Assembly (NCBI GenBank): GCA_024336345.1
Contig: JANFOG010000007.1
Span: 372,001-436,000, forward strand
From: Mariannaea sp. PMI_226
Lineage: Eukaryota > Ascomycota > Sordariomycetes > Hypocreales > Nectriaceae
DNA length: 64,000 nucleotides
Direction of reading: 5' to 3'
Shown: in pieces, positions 12,882 to 25,360 of the stretch
How positions within the stretch are numbered: the first letter of the stretch is position 1
How the letters are laid out: each line of letters opens with the position of its first letter
Translations under genes and position numbers: made by a program
Notes under the pieces: generated by a model
What the model was told of the DNA's origin: nothing
Seen by the model: the letters and a program-made list of their open reading frames with translations, nothing else
The model's database searches: none

Positions 12882-13436
12882 ACAGACCGGTTTTCTCAAA
12901 TCTCTAACTTGGTTAACTTTTTTTTTTGTTATTTTGACAATTCCATTCAGTTGCTTTCGTTGCCCTTCCTTCCTTTGGGATAATCCAAGCTGAGTGCAAT
13001 ATAGCAAGGAGTCCATAACGAGCCGTAATGCTGAATCTTGAAATCACTACCGGACCTAGAATTCATCAGCAATCCCGTTCCCATATATTGCAACGTACAG
13101 TCCTCTGTTCTTCCATCGCAGATCTTGCAGCCTCACCGACACGCTGAATCCGGACCACATATTTTGTGACAGAGGGCGCTTTTTTTTTAAAGCTCTAGAT
13201 TATATACACAGTCCGCACCTCGCCATCCAGATGCTGCCCATGTCTTCTTGCCCATTATCTGTTGCCCGTGCACCTCAAAAGCAGGCAGACAGACAAGGGT
13301 GCGTGTTGTGCTTATGCTTCCCCAATTCCTTCCACTAAAAAGAACAAAGTCCTACAACGACGTATGAAGCCAAATACAAATAACCCAAGGGAACAAAACA
13401 GTTGTGTGTCGTCGTGATTTTACTTCTTCTCGCCGT
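12882..13436. other. Intergenic between convergent genes
   Basis: Short 3' flanks of the M14 peptidase and complex I genes. T-rich runs at 12919-12929 and 13180-13188; nothing else recognised. Confidence 0.5.
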
Positions 13437-14519
<1,083 letters not shown>

Positions 14520-15143
14520 GGCGAAGGAGAGAGAGGGGAGAGGCGAGGACAATTGACGGGAGGCCAATTGGCGAGGATTGGGACGAGCGGAGGAGGAATT
14601 GGAGGGCGTAATCCGGATCGTGAGGTTGATTTGTTCGGCTCGGGGAAAGTTGCTCAGGACCCAGGGTGGGATTACAATGCTGGGCAGTTGATTGGATGGT
14701 GACTCCACACGTGATATATCACGTGCGGGTATGATCTCAATTAGCATTTCCTTCTAACTGGCAGCTTCATTACTGAGAACAAGAGCGTTCATTTTAACTA
14801 TTAGAGATGGTGCAAAAATATACCATAAGAAGAATTACAATCTGTGCAATGCTGTGAAGGATTTGCGAAGCTCATCACAACATCAATGTAATGAACAGAA
14901 AACTAATACCAAAAAAAAAAGTCCGTGGTGTACAATTGCAATGCCCATAAATCCTCGCCATCGTTACGTCGTCCTGCCTCGTCGTTGGGGGGTATACATT
15001 TTATCTATGCGATCACAGAATAGCGCCTCTCCCCGTACCGTTACATTTCCAGCCCAGTTAAAGCCCTTGGGAAATCTCTTATCCAGTGTTCTTTCAAATT
15101 TTCCTTTCTAGCCATGCTCAGCTTTTCCAGCTAGCAAAGCTCA
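14520..15143. other. Intergenic, complex I gene promoter
   Basis: Promoter of the NDUFS8 homologue and 3' flank of the next minus-strand gene. It holds the paired E-box at 14708-14725. No gene supported. Confidence 0.5.
14708..14725. promoter_or_regulatory. Palindromic double E-box upstream of NDUFS8 homologue
   Basis: CACGTGATATATCACGTG is a perfect 18-bp palindrome containing two CACGTG cores in opposed arrangement, about 190 bp upstream of the start codon at 14519. It could bind two bHLH dimers. Confidence 0.5.
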
Positions 15144-16949
15144 TTAGAAGCTTCTCTCCCAAGCTCCCCACCAAATACCCATGTTAGCCGCCACCACCAA
15201 ATCTAGCATCTTGAGCCCGTCTGGGTAGATTATCAACTTGCCCAGCTTGGCTCGCTTTCCATGCTTGCCACCGCCAGCCTTTTCCTTACCAAGGTTTACA
15301 TTAAATGGCGATACGGTCCCATCATCTTCGTCGCTATGGTCCCCCCGACCATCAAACCGCTGGAGAAGCTTGTTGAAGTGACCCTGAATCTGGGTCTTGA
15401 CCTCTTCGCGTCCCTCGGGCGTCTTGAATAATTCTCGACTCGGCAAATTGAAGCGGAGCTCACTCAGGGCCATCGAACCTCCAGGCTGGGGCATGGTTAT
15501 GCCCTGTTGCTCCGCCATGCTGTTGAACGACTGCTTTTCCTCACTGAGGATGTGATAACATCGGAGACTACGGCCTGTGGTCCCAGTGCGGAACTCGCAT
15601 CTTCCGTTCCACGGACTGGTGAAGACATAACCTCGAGGTTTCATTCCTGGAAGTGGGTGTCCCAGAGAAGTCTGTGGTCCTGGTGAGATTTCCGCAGAAC
15701 CTGTTGATTCTATCGAAGCGAAGCTTCCGTGGCGCTTGTGCCCACTCCGGCCTTCTTGATTCCATTTCTGCCGGAAATTTACACCCCAAGTTTTGGCATA
15801 ACCCATCAGAACTTGCCGTGAAAGAACGACACCGTCATTTCTTGGCATCCGCGCTTCCCCAGGGATTCCATCCCCAGGGCCAGCGTCAAAGCTTCTCCGC
15901 GAAGGCATGTTGCGGAACTTGCCATATCCCAAGGTCTCGATATGGATGTTGATGGGAGGGTTCGCAGCAACACTGGCAACCGGTGGAACGGGAGGGAACA
16001 ATGGGCCGGAATCGTCCTGCTCAACTTGAGAGGTCTCCGATTGGAAGGATGACACATGTGCCACGTTCCACTGGTTTCCTGTGCTCGGGTCCCGACGAAT
16101 GAAGGCCAGAGTGAATGGGTTTGTGTAAGAAGGCTCGGTCCACTTCTTGGGTGATGGAGATCGACTCTTTTGTAGACTTCGCCGATGATTCGATGCGTGA
16201 ATAGGAGCTCGTTCGGTGTCCAATTTTGGTAGCTGGTAGTCTAAATCCTGATAGGGAACCCCAGGTAGCGGCTTGTCGGATAGAGGTGTTGGGGGCCCTG
16301 CTATAGGTCTTGGGCCAATAGGTTTTCGAGAAGGTGGTATTCCCTCGCGATGAGGAGGTGCCCATCCTCTCTCTTGATCGGCTTCCCGACCATCAAGGCT
16401 CAGTCGGGGTTCTTGTTCGTAATGGGGAGCCGTCATGTGAGAACTATCACGAGAAGAGCTGATTGTATGACCTCGGGGACGCGGAGGGGCCTGGTTCTCA
16501 TTGCTGGGTATAGGGAGGTGATCTCGGGAAGTGGGAGCAAGAGGTTGAGCTGATCCTGGCAACGGCTTTCTCTTGATATTTCTCACGGAAGCTCCCTCGT
16601 CGCTGGAAGATCCAAACCCATCTTCTCGAACAGGCGGCGGAGGTGGGAAGCCTGAGGAAGTCTGCTCGAGGTGTATGTAATAAAGGCTGCTGGCAACATC
16701 TTCAGATGAAACGATTTTCTCCTGCGGCTTGAAGGGCGACAGGATCACATCTAGTTAACAAGTTAGTAAAGTCAAAAGGCGGGGCAATTTGTAGTGCAAG
16801 CAAAAAGACTACAGCCGCTTACCTCGAGTGCCGGGAACACGGGAAATGTACAGAATCAAGGGATCTTGACGTTCATCTGTAGGGTTTATAGGATACTGGG
16901 GAGGGTTTGACGCAAGATGATTGAGGGAGGTGAGGGAGCGTGCCTCCAT
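15144..16949 (-). CDS. Conserved fungal protein of unknown function
   Basis: Predicted 577 residues from exons 16823-16949 and 15144-16750; the intron starts GTAAGC, ends CTAG and keeps frame. I do not recognise a named domain. The N-terminus (about residues 1-80) looks ordered: DPLILYISRVPGTR, then DVILSPFKPQEK and SSLYYIHL. The middle (about 90-300) is Pro/Ser/Arg-rich and probably disordered. The C-terminal third looks ordered again, with CEFRTGTTGRSLRCYH near residue 430, ELRFNLPSRELF near 480 and a hydrophobic end ending WGAWERSF. That layout is known from uncharacterised proteins across Pezizomycotina. The start at 16949 is the first ATG after an in-frame stop. Function is not assigned. 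Confidence 0.8.
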
Positions 16950-19331
16950 CGCATGAATTCGGAGCTGCGATGCTGTGTTGGAGTTGAGATGGAGCTGTTC
17001 GGGGTGTGCGGTGAAGCAGGGATCTGCAGAAGTTGGATTCGGGGACGTTGACTACCTGATGTACTCTGTAGCTGTGGAGTGCGGGTGACGTCCGATAGTC
17101 GTCGTAAATAAAATAAATGCCCATCCACGTTTGCGAATCTGATATTGGATTTGGAGACGTGGGAAAGAAAAGGGAGAGAAAAATAAAAAGAATAAAAATT
17201 GAGAAGAAGGAAGAGAGGGAATCAAGATGATCGAACCTAGCGGAAAAAGAAATGCAGTCTGTTTGTTTTTGTAAGACGGCCGGTTGTCTGTCGTCTATTT
17301 GCCCCTCTTGGTTTTATGTAGGTAGTGTGTACCTGTACCTGTACCTGTACCTTAGGTAGTTACCCTTACCTCGCAGACAATCAGGATCCCCCGGAAACGC
17401 AGCGCCACTTGATACCGTGCCAACCTCAGAGTACGGAAGATTGGTTTGACTTTTACTGGCAGAAGCCCAAAGACGCGGCCTAGGAAATCTCTAATCAGGC
17501 GAGCAGGGGAACCAGAGCAGAAGCTATGCAGAGTGATGCAGGCCGGCAGGAAAGGGAAGGAAGGGGATGAAGGGGACCAAAGGGACGGCAAAAACTCAAC
17601 GTCAGCTTGGCGTCGTGGCTGTGCGGCGCCCACGACGTACATACATACGTACGTGCATAATGCAGCGGAGTGGTTGATTGGCCTGCACCGTGGTGACGTT
17701 TTGTTTTGATTCCTTTCCTTCTGTGTGGCTTTTTGTCGTTTTCTTTTTCTCTTTCTTTTTTTGAGGATGGGTGGAAGCAGGTTCAACATGCCACTCCATA
17801 CAGATCACGCCAAATACTTAACCTAGATTGTACGGAATATTGACTATTTGATTCTTGCAGCAATAATGAAAGTGTGTAGTCTTGGCAACGAGGAGCACGC
17901 ACATTGCATCGTCCAATACCTACACAAGTTCCTACCTAGATAGATACGTACCTAGCCTAGTTATCCGTAGGAAAGGGGTGTCGCGTGAAGCTATTTTCAT
18001 TCCTGTTACTTGGTAAGAAAGTCTACTCTACGCTGCGCCTCCAAGGGCACAAGACCGACGCGGATTATTCGAATCAGCTCGGCTGAGCAGACATCAGCGG
18101 CCTTCTGTCTACCATCATCCACCTGATACCATGGGAGCAAAAAAAAAAAAAACTGCATTAAACTGCCGAGAAGTTAGGTTGACTAACTTTTGTGCCCCCT
18201 TTATGCTTATATTATATATCGTGGCTCTGTTGGTTACGCATCAATGCCTCCTGAACGCCCCTATGTTGGCACGGACTGTTACTGACCATGCTGATAATTG
18301 ATGCCTACTGGTGCACCAGCCCTTGGACGCGCAGTGCCGACGTCACTCAGCACGCCCGCAGGGTCCATTATGGCTTTGTGGCTGGAGCAATGTCTCCGCC
18401 TGGCGATGTGACCGCCACCACAAAGAGCTGATGACTTACAGTAGTCCAAGCCTTCGGCGGAATATTGGAAGTTAATTGATAGCTGCTTACGCTTATTCAG
18501 GCTGCGTTGGGACCTAACGGACCGGACATGAGTTACCGGCCCCGGCTACCCGAAGTGGTATTCGGGGCCTTCGGGGCTGTCGGGGCCCCAAGGTCCACTG
18601 GAGTCCGGGGAACAAAAGAAGGGCTCACTCCATCTTTGCCCCGAAACTAGAGACAGAGTGACATGCACGGGGTAGTTTTCGGGTTCTTGGTCCGTTGCCA
18701 CCCGACCCAGCCAAGTCTCAAATTTTTATTTTTGGATGGCTTTTAGTCAATCAACATGGTTGATATAGACAATTCAGGAATTGCCTCCATCTATTGAATA
18801 GACCAAGATGGAGTCTCCCCAGCGAAATATGTTTCACCAAATCTGCACAGCTCAATACAGATCAACACTGATATCTACAATTATACCTTGCCAAATAACT
18901 TGACATTCAGCTTCACCATGAGATTCAATAGAGTACTGATTCAAGTAGAACAAGACAATTCATCAACTGTATATATATATATGCATATAATCTAAGCTCA
19001 TGTCGTAAATAAACGTAATACTGTTTCATAAGAACCTATTCATGTTGCAACTCCGAAGTCACAATGTGACGACTTACATGAGAGTCAAAGTGCCAGTGCT
19101 GGTGTCATTGACCTCTCGAACAGGAAAGAAGTAAAGAAAAAAACCATTGCAAATCCCAGGCCTAATATTCCTGAAGCAAATCAAGACCGCTCCTATCTTT
19201 GTCCTCATGAGCATGCCAAAAGGTCTACCCAATTAGCTGCTTCTATGATGCCCCTGGTCACATATCTTTTCAGATAGAGACCAATGACTGATAGTTGCGA
19301 TTTTGTTCCTCCGTGTTTTTTTTCGCCCATC
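16950..19331. other. Long intergenic region
   Basis: No gene supported across 2.4 kb. It contains a (GTACCT)4 repeat at 17329-17352, a G/C-rich block of GGGGCC-like repeats at 18560-18600, and a short TA-alternating run near 18970-18982. Confidence 0.5.
17329..17352 (+). repeat. Hexanucleotide microsatellite (GTACCT)4
   Basis: Four perfect tandem copies of GTACCT in the upstream region of the unknown-function gene. Simple repeat; no role is evident. Confidence 0.8.
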
Positions 19332-20340
19332 TTACTCGGCGTCAGGATACGCAGTGTTAGCGGGCACTGGCATGATTGTGACATACTCAGTGCTGCTGGG
19401 AGCAGGCGCGATAGCAATGGGATACTTGGAATTATGCTCAGAGGGGAGGGGATATTCTTGAGTCTTAACAGGAGTCTCAGTAGGGTACTCAGGGGTATCC
19501 GTCGTCTTAGTTTGGGTTTGGAGAGTTGAAGGGACGACATAGTGAGTGCTGCAAGACTCGGTTGTCTCAGAGCATTCCTTTCCGGTAACAGTGACAGTCT
19601 TGAGCTCGCGAGGGCAGCTTTCAGGGTTGGTGATGGTAGAGACTGCGTAGCACTCCGTGGCCCGACGGTAGTGGTTGTTAGGGGCGGTAGTTGTCTCGGG
19701 TGCCTTGGTTGTCTCAGTCTTCAAAGTCGTCTCGGTAGTCTGGGTTGATTGAGCCGAGCAAGTCTTGTCATTGACAGTGACGGTGATGGTGGGGCAGACA
19801 ATGGCACTGGTAGATGTCGTCTCAACTGGGTAACCAGGAGTAGGAATGGTAGGCTCAGAGTAGGAGGGAGTCCAAGCACCAGAAGGGGTTTCAATTACAA
19901 CGTAGGGGATGGAGCTGGTGGACTCCCCAACAGGGTAATGGGGAGGCTTGGCCGAGTGAACGGGACCTCCAGGGTAGAAGGGCAGGGTGTGGGTAGGCTC
20001 AGGATAAACAGCACCAGGGGGAGGAGGATGGATATGGGGATGACGGGTCCGGGTCCTCGTAGTATGTTGGGGACGATGAGGGCCCCCGTAGGGGTGAGGA
20101 ACAGCCTTGGTGGTGGGATACACGACTTTGTCGGTAGGTCTGGTAGAGCCACTGGAGTGATGATCGTCCTTAGGCGGGTAAGCATGGCCCTCAGGGATGA
20201 AAGTGGCCCATGAGGTGTGAGCTCTGAGAAACGGGTTAGAAGAGATAATTCTTCGCTGGCGGATGGACATCAATTGGCAAGAGGGGAGGGGGGACTCACA
20301 CAGCCAGGATGGTGGAGGCGATGAGAGCTGCGGACCGCAT
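19332..20340 (-). CDS. Pro/Thr-rich secreted cell-surface-type protein
   Basis: Predicted 310 residues from exons 20300-20340 and 19332-20223. The intron is GTGAGT...CTCAG with a CTAAC branch point. The first exon encodes MRSAALIASTILAV and the second continues with AHTSW, together a signal peptide. The mature protein is dominated by Pro, Thr, Ser, Tyr and His, with a central segment containing two similar TVTV-x4-C blocks (TVTVNDKTC and TVTVTGKEC) and five or six Cys. A dibasic site sits at HYRRA. There is no hydrophobic C-terminal tail, so it is probably not GPI-anchored. It resembles O-glycosylated wall or matrix proteins. No enzyme domain is seen and the function is unknown. Confidence 0.75.
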
Positions 20341-21785
20341 TGTGACTGTCGTGATTCGTGCAGGAAACAATATCGAGTTGTTATAGAGGAGAGCAACTTG
20401 GACGTAGTTTGACGAATCAGATCGATCAGTTAGTCGTACACTAATGTTTTGTCTCAATCGCGACAGTTCAACAATACGTCCAGACGATACTGCGACAGCA
20501 ACTTCTCGAGTTTATATACACTATGTATGCAAATGCACCATGCCAGACTAGATCTATCGTGAAACATGATCCCCTGCAATCAAGGGTACTACATGGACAC
20601 TAGGAACCAGCGATCCCCATCAAAGGAATAAAACGAAGACCTAGGAATCCGTAGTCGGGCGCTCAGCGACCATCTCATGATGCCATCTGCGCTGAGCGCT
20701 TGGCAGTTCTTGGAAGGCAAGTGGGAATGATCGATGCATCAGCAAGGGTTTAGTTGCAAACCCGAAACTCTTCCTCTCCTAGTATATAGATTACATATTA
20801 TGTAGTCCATTAATACTGTACCAGATTGCAACCAACCGAAATGAGTTGAGGTAACTAATTGCGATATGCGAAAGTACAAAATGTTAATAAGCATGGGCTA
20901 CTCCACAACTACAGATGGATCTTCAGGAAATTCTCCTCCCACGTTTATCCACTCAGCAAGGGATAGGTTTTGGGGCTCTTTTGTGTACTGTATTATCCAA
21001 TCACCGTTTTGTAATCGAGCATACCACCATCGTAAACTGTCCAAACAACGTAGCGGCCTTGTTTTTACCGAGATGTCAAGGAGCTATCTGATGGCAAGGA
21101 AAATAGAAACACCGGACAAGCTTAATGACGAACCAGAAGATTGGCACAACACGTGTGGATAGCCATCAACTTTTAGGCATAGTCTGCAGGATTCCAAGGA
21201 AGTTTCACTTGCTCTCACCCAACGTAAGTTCCATTTCTGTAGTGAGGCGGCAAATGAAGAGAATGATCAGTCAACCTACAGTGTATGGACGGTTGAGCCG
21301 ATGAACCCGATGAACCCGATGAACCTTACACACATCTAGGACATAGTGTAATTACGTACATAGTATGTGAAGATGATCGAGAAGAGATGAAGATGAAACT
21401 TGAAGGATTCAAGGCTGGGCTAGCAGGGGCCTGACGTATGTGACTACCACCAAGTTTCGTATATTATGTGATAACTGACATGCATCATGTTTGTAATACG
21501 AAGAGTACTATGCCCAGATCGACAAGTTGTTGACATATCCGTCTTCTTTTTTATCACACCCTAGACGAGCTCGCCTGTGGCAGCATATGCCTTTTCAAGT
21601 CTATGGAAGTCTGGCTCTATGTAAATATTTTCTGTCTAATGAACCGCGTTCTTTGTCAGATGATGAAGGAATGATGCCACTCATCTTATCTATGTAAAAG
21701 CCATCTCACTATCTTCATCGGTAATAAGCGTCGTGGATGATTATGGGGACTTGAATCACGCCCGTTCGGTTACTTACTTATTTAT
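20341..21785. other. Intergenic region
   Basis: Promoter of the secreted protein and 3' flank of the NmrA-like gene. It includes a 9-nt tandem repeat at 21300-21325. The frame at 20866-21162 is not supported by composition or family. Confidence 0.5.
21300..21325 (+). repeat. Tandem repeat of GATGAACCC (three copies)
   Basis: Two perfect copies and a third missing its last base. Its reverse complement contains TCGGGTTCATCGGG, which is also found at 48622-48635 in the promoter between the hydratase and regulator genes. Confidence 0.7.
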
Positions 21786-22700
21786 TTACTTCCCCATACC
21801 AGCAATAACCTCCACAAGCACTTCATCAAGATTCTCATCCTCGAGCTCCAGCAGCTCCATTGCGAAACCTTCCTCCTTGGTCCAGTCCGCTTCCAAGGCT
21901 CCCAGGACGAACACAATCTCCTCCAACACATGCTTGCTGAACTCAGCCTCAAGCTTCCGCGATGCCTCCTCGACGTACGACTTGGAGTCAATGGTCCGTC
22001 GGGTCCAGGGCACGCCCGTGACTCGCTCCATGGCCTCGACTACCTCGAGCTGCGTCTTGCAGAAGCTCTGGATGTACAAGGTGCGGTTGCGCGTGGCCTC
22101 TGGGCGGCGCAGCGCGGCAACGGTTCCCTGAGCCACGCGGCGCAGCGTTGAAGCTGATGCCTTGACGGTGCCATCGTCCAGGATGTCGGCCGTTTTGCTC
22201 TCCAGGTCCAAGTGCAGCAGGCCGTCGTGCACGCCGTAGTCGAAAAAGTGGCCGCACACAATGGCAGTCCACGAGAAGTCACCGTTTGCCGCGGCAACCT
22301 CCTCGCACTTCTGACGCACGAGGTCCTTGTCGCGGTAGAGCTTGAGGAGCCGCTGGGCGTTGGGGCTGGCAGCGTCGCAGCTACCAAAGTCGGCGGGAAC
22401 GAAGCGCTTGACGCCAGCTTTGGCGGCGGCCTCGACGAGGTGCAGGTGCTGGTTCACGTCGTTGAGGGGGAACGAGGCGATGACGACATCTTGGCCGCGG
22501 AGAGCCTCGACCAGACCATCCACGGACATGTCATCAGGGATGGCGATTTGCGAAATGGAGTCTGCATGAGCAGGCTTCGACGTAGAAGAAGCGCGCCTGG
22601 CGACGGTAACAGAGAAGTCTCCAGCTTTGACGAGGCCCTCGAGGAGGACCGTTCCGAGGTTACCATTTCCTCCAACGAGGCAGACCTTGTTCAACGCCAT
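21786..22700 (-). CDS. NmrA-like / isoflavone-reductase-type NAD(P)-binding protein
   Basis: Single-exon gene for 304 residues. The start VCLVGGNGNLG is the glycine-rich dinucleotide-binding loop (GGxGxxG) of atypical short-chain dehydrogenases, followed by VTVARR and a FVPADFGS block typical of the NmrA / phenylcoumaran-benzylic-ether reductase group. There is no Y-x3-K catalytic pair, as is usual for NmrA proteins, so it may be a reductase of aromatic compounds or a redox sensor. It is transcribed away from a short-chain dehydrogenase about 1 kb away, possibly sharing regulation. Confidence 0.88.
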   Translation of the reverse strand: MALNKVCLVGGNGNLGTVLLEGLVKAGDFSVTVARRASSTSKPAHADSISQIAIPDDMSVDGLVEALRGQDVVIASFPLNDVNQHLHLVEAAAKAGVKRFVPADFGSCDAASPNAQRLLKLYRDKDLVRQKCEEVAAANGDFSWTAIVCGHFFDYGVHDGLLHLDLESKTADILDDGTVKASASTLRRVAQGTVAALRRPEATRNRTLYIQSFCKTQLEVVEAMERVTGVPWTRRTIDSKSYVEEASRKLEAEFSKHVLEEIVFVLGALEADWTKEEGFAMELLELEDENLDEVLVEVIAGMGK

Positions 22701-23725
22701 CGTAAGAGTTTCTATTGCAGTGGACTGGTTTTGTATGACCCTAACTGGGTTGCGAGGAAAGTCTAGGTAAGTGAAAGCGTAGTTGGTGAGTGACGGTGGT
22801 GTTTGTGTGAATTTGCTAGTGAGTCTGTCTTAGAAATGTTTCACGAGCGATGGAAGAACAAGAGTGAGTGGGAGACTTGACGCAATGCGGGGTTGCCCTC
22901 CAGCCAGTATAGTGGCATATAGCACATACCTAGTGTGGCCATGGCATGTTTGTGTCCCCCCAAACCTCAGAGGCATTTGGGGGGGTTAGGTCGAATCATG
23001 ACCGTCTTGTGCAGCCGATGAAGTCGGTATCCGATTCCGACTTTTGAGGGCGGTGTGAGTATCCTCTATCAAATCATTGGTGAGTTATTGTGTGGAGAGA
23101 GAGTATTGACAATTTTGGAGGTAGGATGAAGTTCAGGAGACGCTTCCAACCCTATAGGTTAGTTTCAAGATTTCAAGACATGTCACCACATTGATAGTAT
23201 AACAAAAAAATCATGAAACTATGATTATCTTCGTTACTAAGGTGTGTGCTCTAAATTTGCTGAGTGAATAGATAGCTATCCTCTGGCTCATTCGCTTCTA
23301 GAGCTCTCTAAACCCCGATTCGTCCGTGGCCTCGCGTTTCCCCCTTTCTCCGCGATAGCTCCCTTTTTGTGTAAGTTGTGATCCACTTGACCTTAAATCC
23401 GGGGGCGAGCTCCAACCACCTCATACAGTGCTCTGTTGTGTGTATTTGACTCATTGACATCATGTATTGTGAAGCTGTAGGACAACAACACTCTATCTTG
23501 ATAGCTCGCGATTCTGGCGTGCTTAATTCAGCCACTTGATCTCATGTCCCAAACTCGGTTGGGATATATATACTGTAGTTAACTCATCGTGCAAATAGAT
23601 TATTATTCTTCACTACTTATCTAGTGGTTCCCTTTGTGTCAAGCAGTATCCGAATTGGTTGCTGATAACAAAACACGTCCAAATATCTCTTGTCCTAAAA
23701 GGCCTTCTTCCTCATTGCGAGAATA
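22701..23725. other. Divergent promoter region of NmrA-like and SDR genes
   Basis: About 1 kb between two oppositely transcribed oxidoreductase genes. It contains the C/G-run inverted repeat at 22956-22984. No gene supported. Confidence 0.5.
22956..22984. repeat. Inverted repeat with C6A3 / T3G6 arms
   Basis: Arms CCCCCCAAA (22956-22964) and TTTGGGGGG (22976-22984) enclose 11 nt that contain the shorter inverted pair CCTC/GAGG. The element sits about 255 bp upstream of the NmrA-like start, between the two divergent genes. Confidence 0.6.
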
Positions 23726-24614
23726 ATGTCTGACAAGACCATCGTATTCATTACTGGAGCCAACACTGGCATTGGCTTCCAGACCATCAGAGCCTTGTTT
23801 GCGTCCCAGCTGCCATACCACGTTCTCCTCGGATCCCGCGACCTCTCCAAAGCTGATGATGCCATCACCAAGCTGAGTGAGGAGTTTCCAGACTCCGTGA
23901 GCACCGTCGAGCCCATTCAGATCGATGTTGTCAGTGACGATTCTATTCACAAAGCCTTTGACGTAATCGAGTCCAAGTTTGGCAAGATTGATGTCCTCAT
24001 CAATAATGCTGGTATGTATACATGCGCACAGTTTTGAAACAAAACATGGATCAATGAATTTACCCTTGCCAACGTTCTTGTTTTTAATAGGAGGTACTTT
24101 CGAACTATTCTTTGACGAGGACATCCCAAAGTACCGCGAGCTGTTCAACAAGGCCTACGATGTCAACACCGCGGGGGCCCAAGTCGTAACCGCCACCTTC
24201 GCACCCCTTCTCATCAAATCCTCCAACCCTCGATTGCTTTTTATTACTTCCGGCCTATCCACGCTTGAGGGCGCCTCCAAGGGAACTCTCCCAGGTAACA
24301 TGGCTGGTGAAACCCCCACGGGATGGCCAAAGAAGGGGGTGCTCACTTCCATCGCCTACCGCGCGAGCAAATCGGGCCTGAACATGGTCATGCTGATTTG
24401 GCATTCCTTGTTGAAGGGAGATGGTGTCAAGACATGGTGCATCAGCCCAGGTTTTGTGCACACAGGGCTCGGAGGAGTGCCGGAAGAGGTCAAGAAGGCG
24501 CGGGCTGGGGACCCTGCTGTCAGTGGTGATTTTATCAAGAGGGTGCTTGAAGGAGAGAGGGATTCAGATGTTGGGAAAGTTGTCCATGTTGACGGTGGTG
24601 TGCAATCATGGTGA
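23726..24614 (+). CDS. Short-chain dehydrogenase/reductase
   Basis: Predicted 269 residues from exons 23726-24011 and 24091-24614 (intron GTATGT...ATAG, phase 1). All classical SDR signatures are present: TGANTGIG (T10-G17), the NNAG motif at the exon border, catalytic S149 in FITSG, and Y185/K189 in YRASK. The length is normal for the family. It should oxidise or reduce an alcohol/carbonyl with NAD(P). The substrate cannot be read. It is divergent from the NmrA-like gene. Confidence 0.92.
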
Positions 24615-25360
24615 AGGGTTTTTCTTCTTTCTTCCATCTCTGCGCGCTTGAATGCGGCGTTTGGCATTGTTCCAATTTCAACAACGACGTAGTTCTGTAC
24701 TACACATGACCTGCTTTATGCGTAGTTAATTGAGGTCGGTGCTTGTTAGAGACATCGACCTAGTCATTTTAAAGATTGTGCGTCAATCTCAATTATACCA
24801 AGTTATCCAAATGCACCTATCACAGTTCAGACCAATGGCACACATGGGTTGCATTGTTACACGACATACGCGGGCCCGAGACATGACTGCCCCATAGAGG
24901 TTCGTTAGCAATCCTCATTGTCGGAAACACTGCGAGATAAAGGGCCAAATTGTCTCAGATAAACTTGAAGGAACACTGTAGGAATGCCGATAAGCTGTCG
25001 GAGCGTGGGATGCAAATGCTGTCTGTTTACCTTTGGGCTCCCAGAGCTATTGATCTGCAGAGGGAAGATAGCTAATGGTTGAGACATGGCTATCTAGGAT
25101 GGATGAAAGCGTGGGGATGTTTTGAAGCTTGAGAAAAGAATGAGATTAAGAGGAGGTGAACAAGCTCAGAGACTCAATTATGTATAATATGAGCCAGTCT
25201 CCCTTGCCCGCGAAACGAATGGCTATTCAGTCGCTATCCCATCCAACTTGAATCCCACTCCTTTGATCGTGTAGACTTGGGAGCAAGCAGCCAAGGGCAG
25301 GTCAACCTGTCGCGCAGGGCGCTCATCATTCATTCCTTTCAACCTCCCAAAGCTTACAAC
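24615..25360. other. Intergenic region
   Basis: 3' flank of the SDR gene and promoter of the WSC gene. No gene supported. Confidence 0.5.

Noticed and set aside
18960..18990. Short TA-alternating run as a transposon scar
   Set aside because: No terminal repeats, target duplication or transposase remnant nearby.
22212..22766. Open frame antisense to the NmrA-like gene
   Set aside because: Shadow of codon bias in the real gene; no family resemblance.
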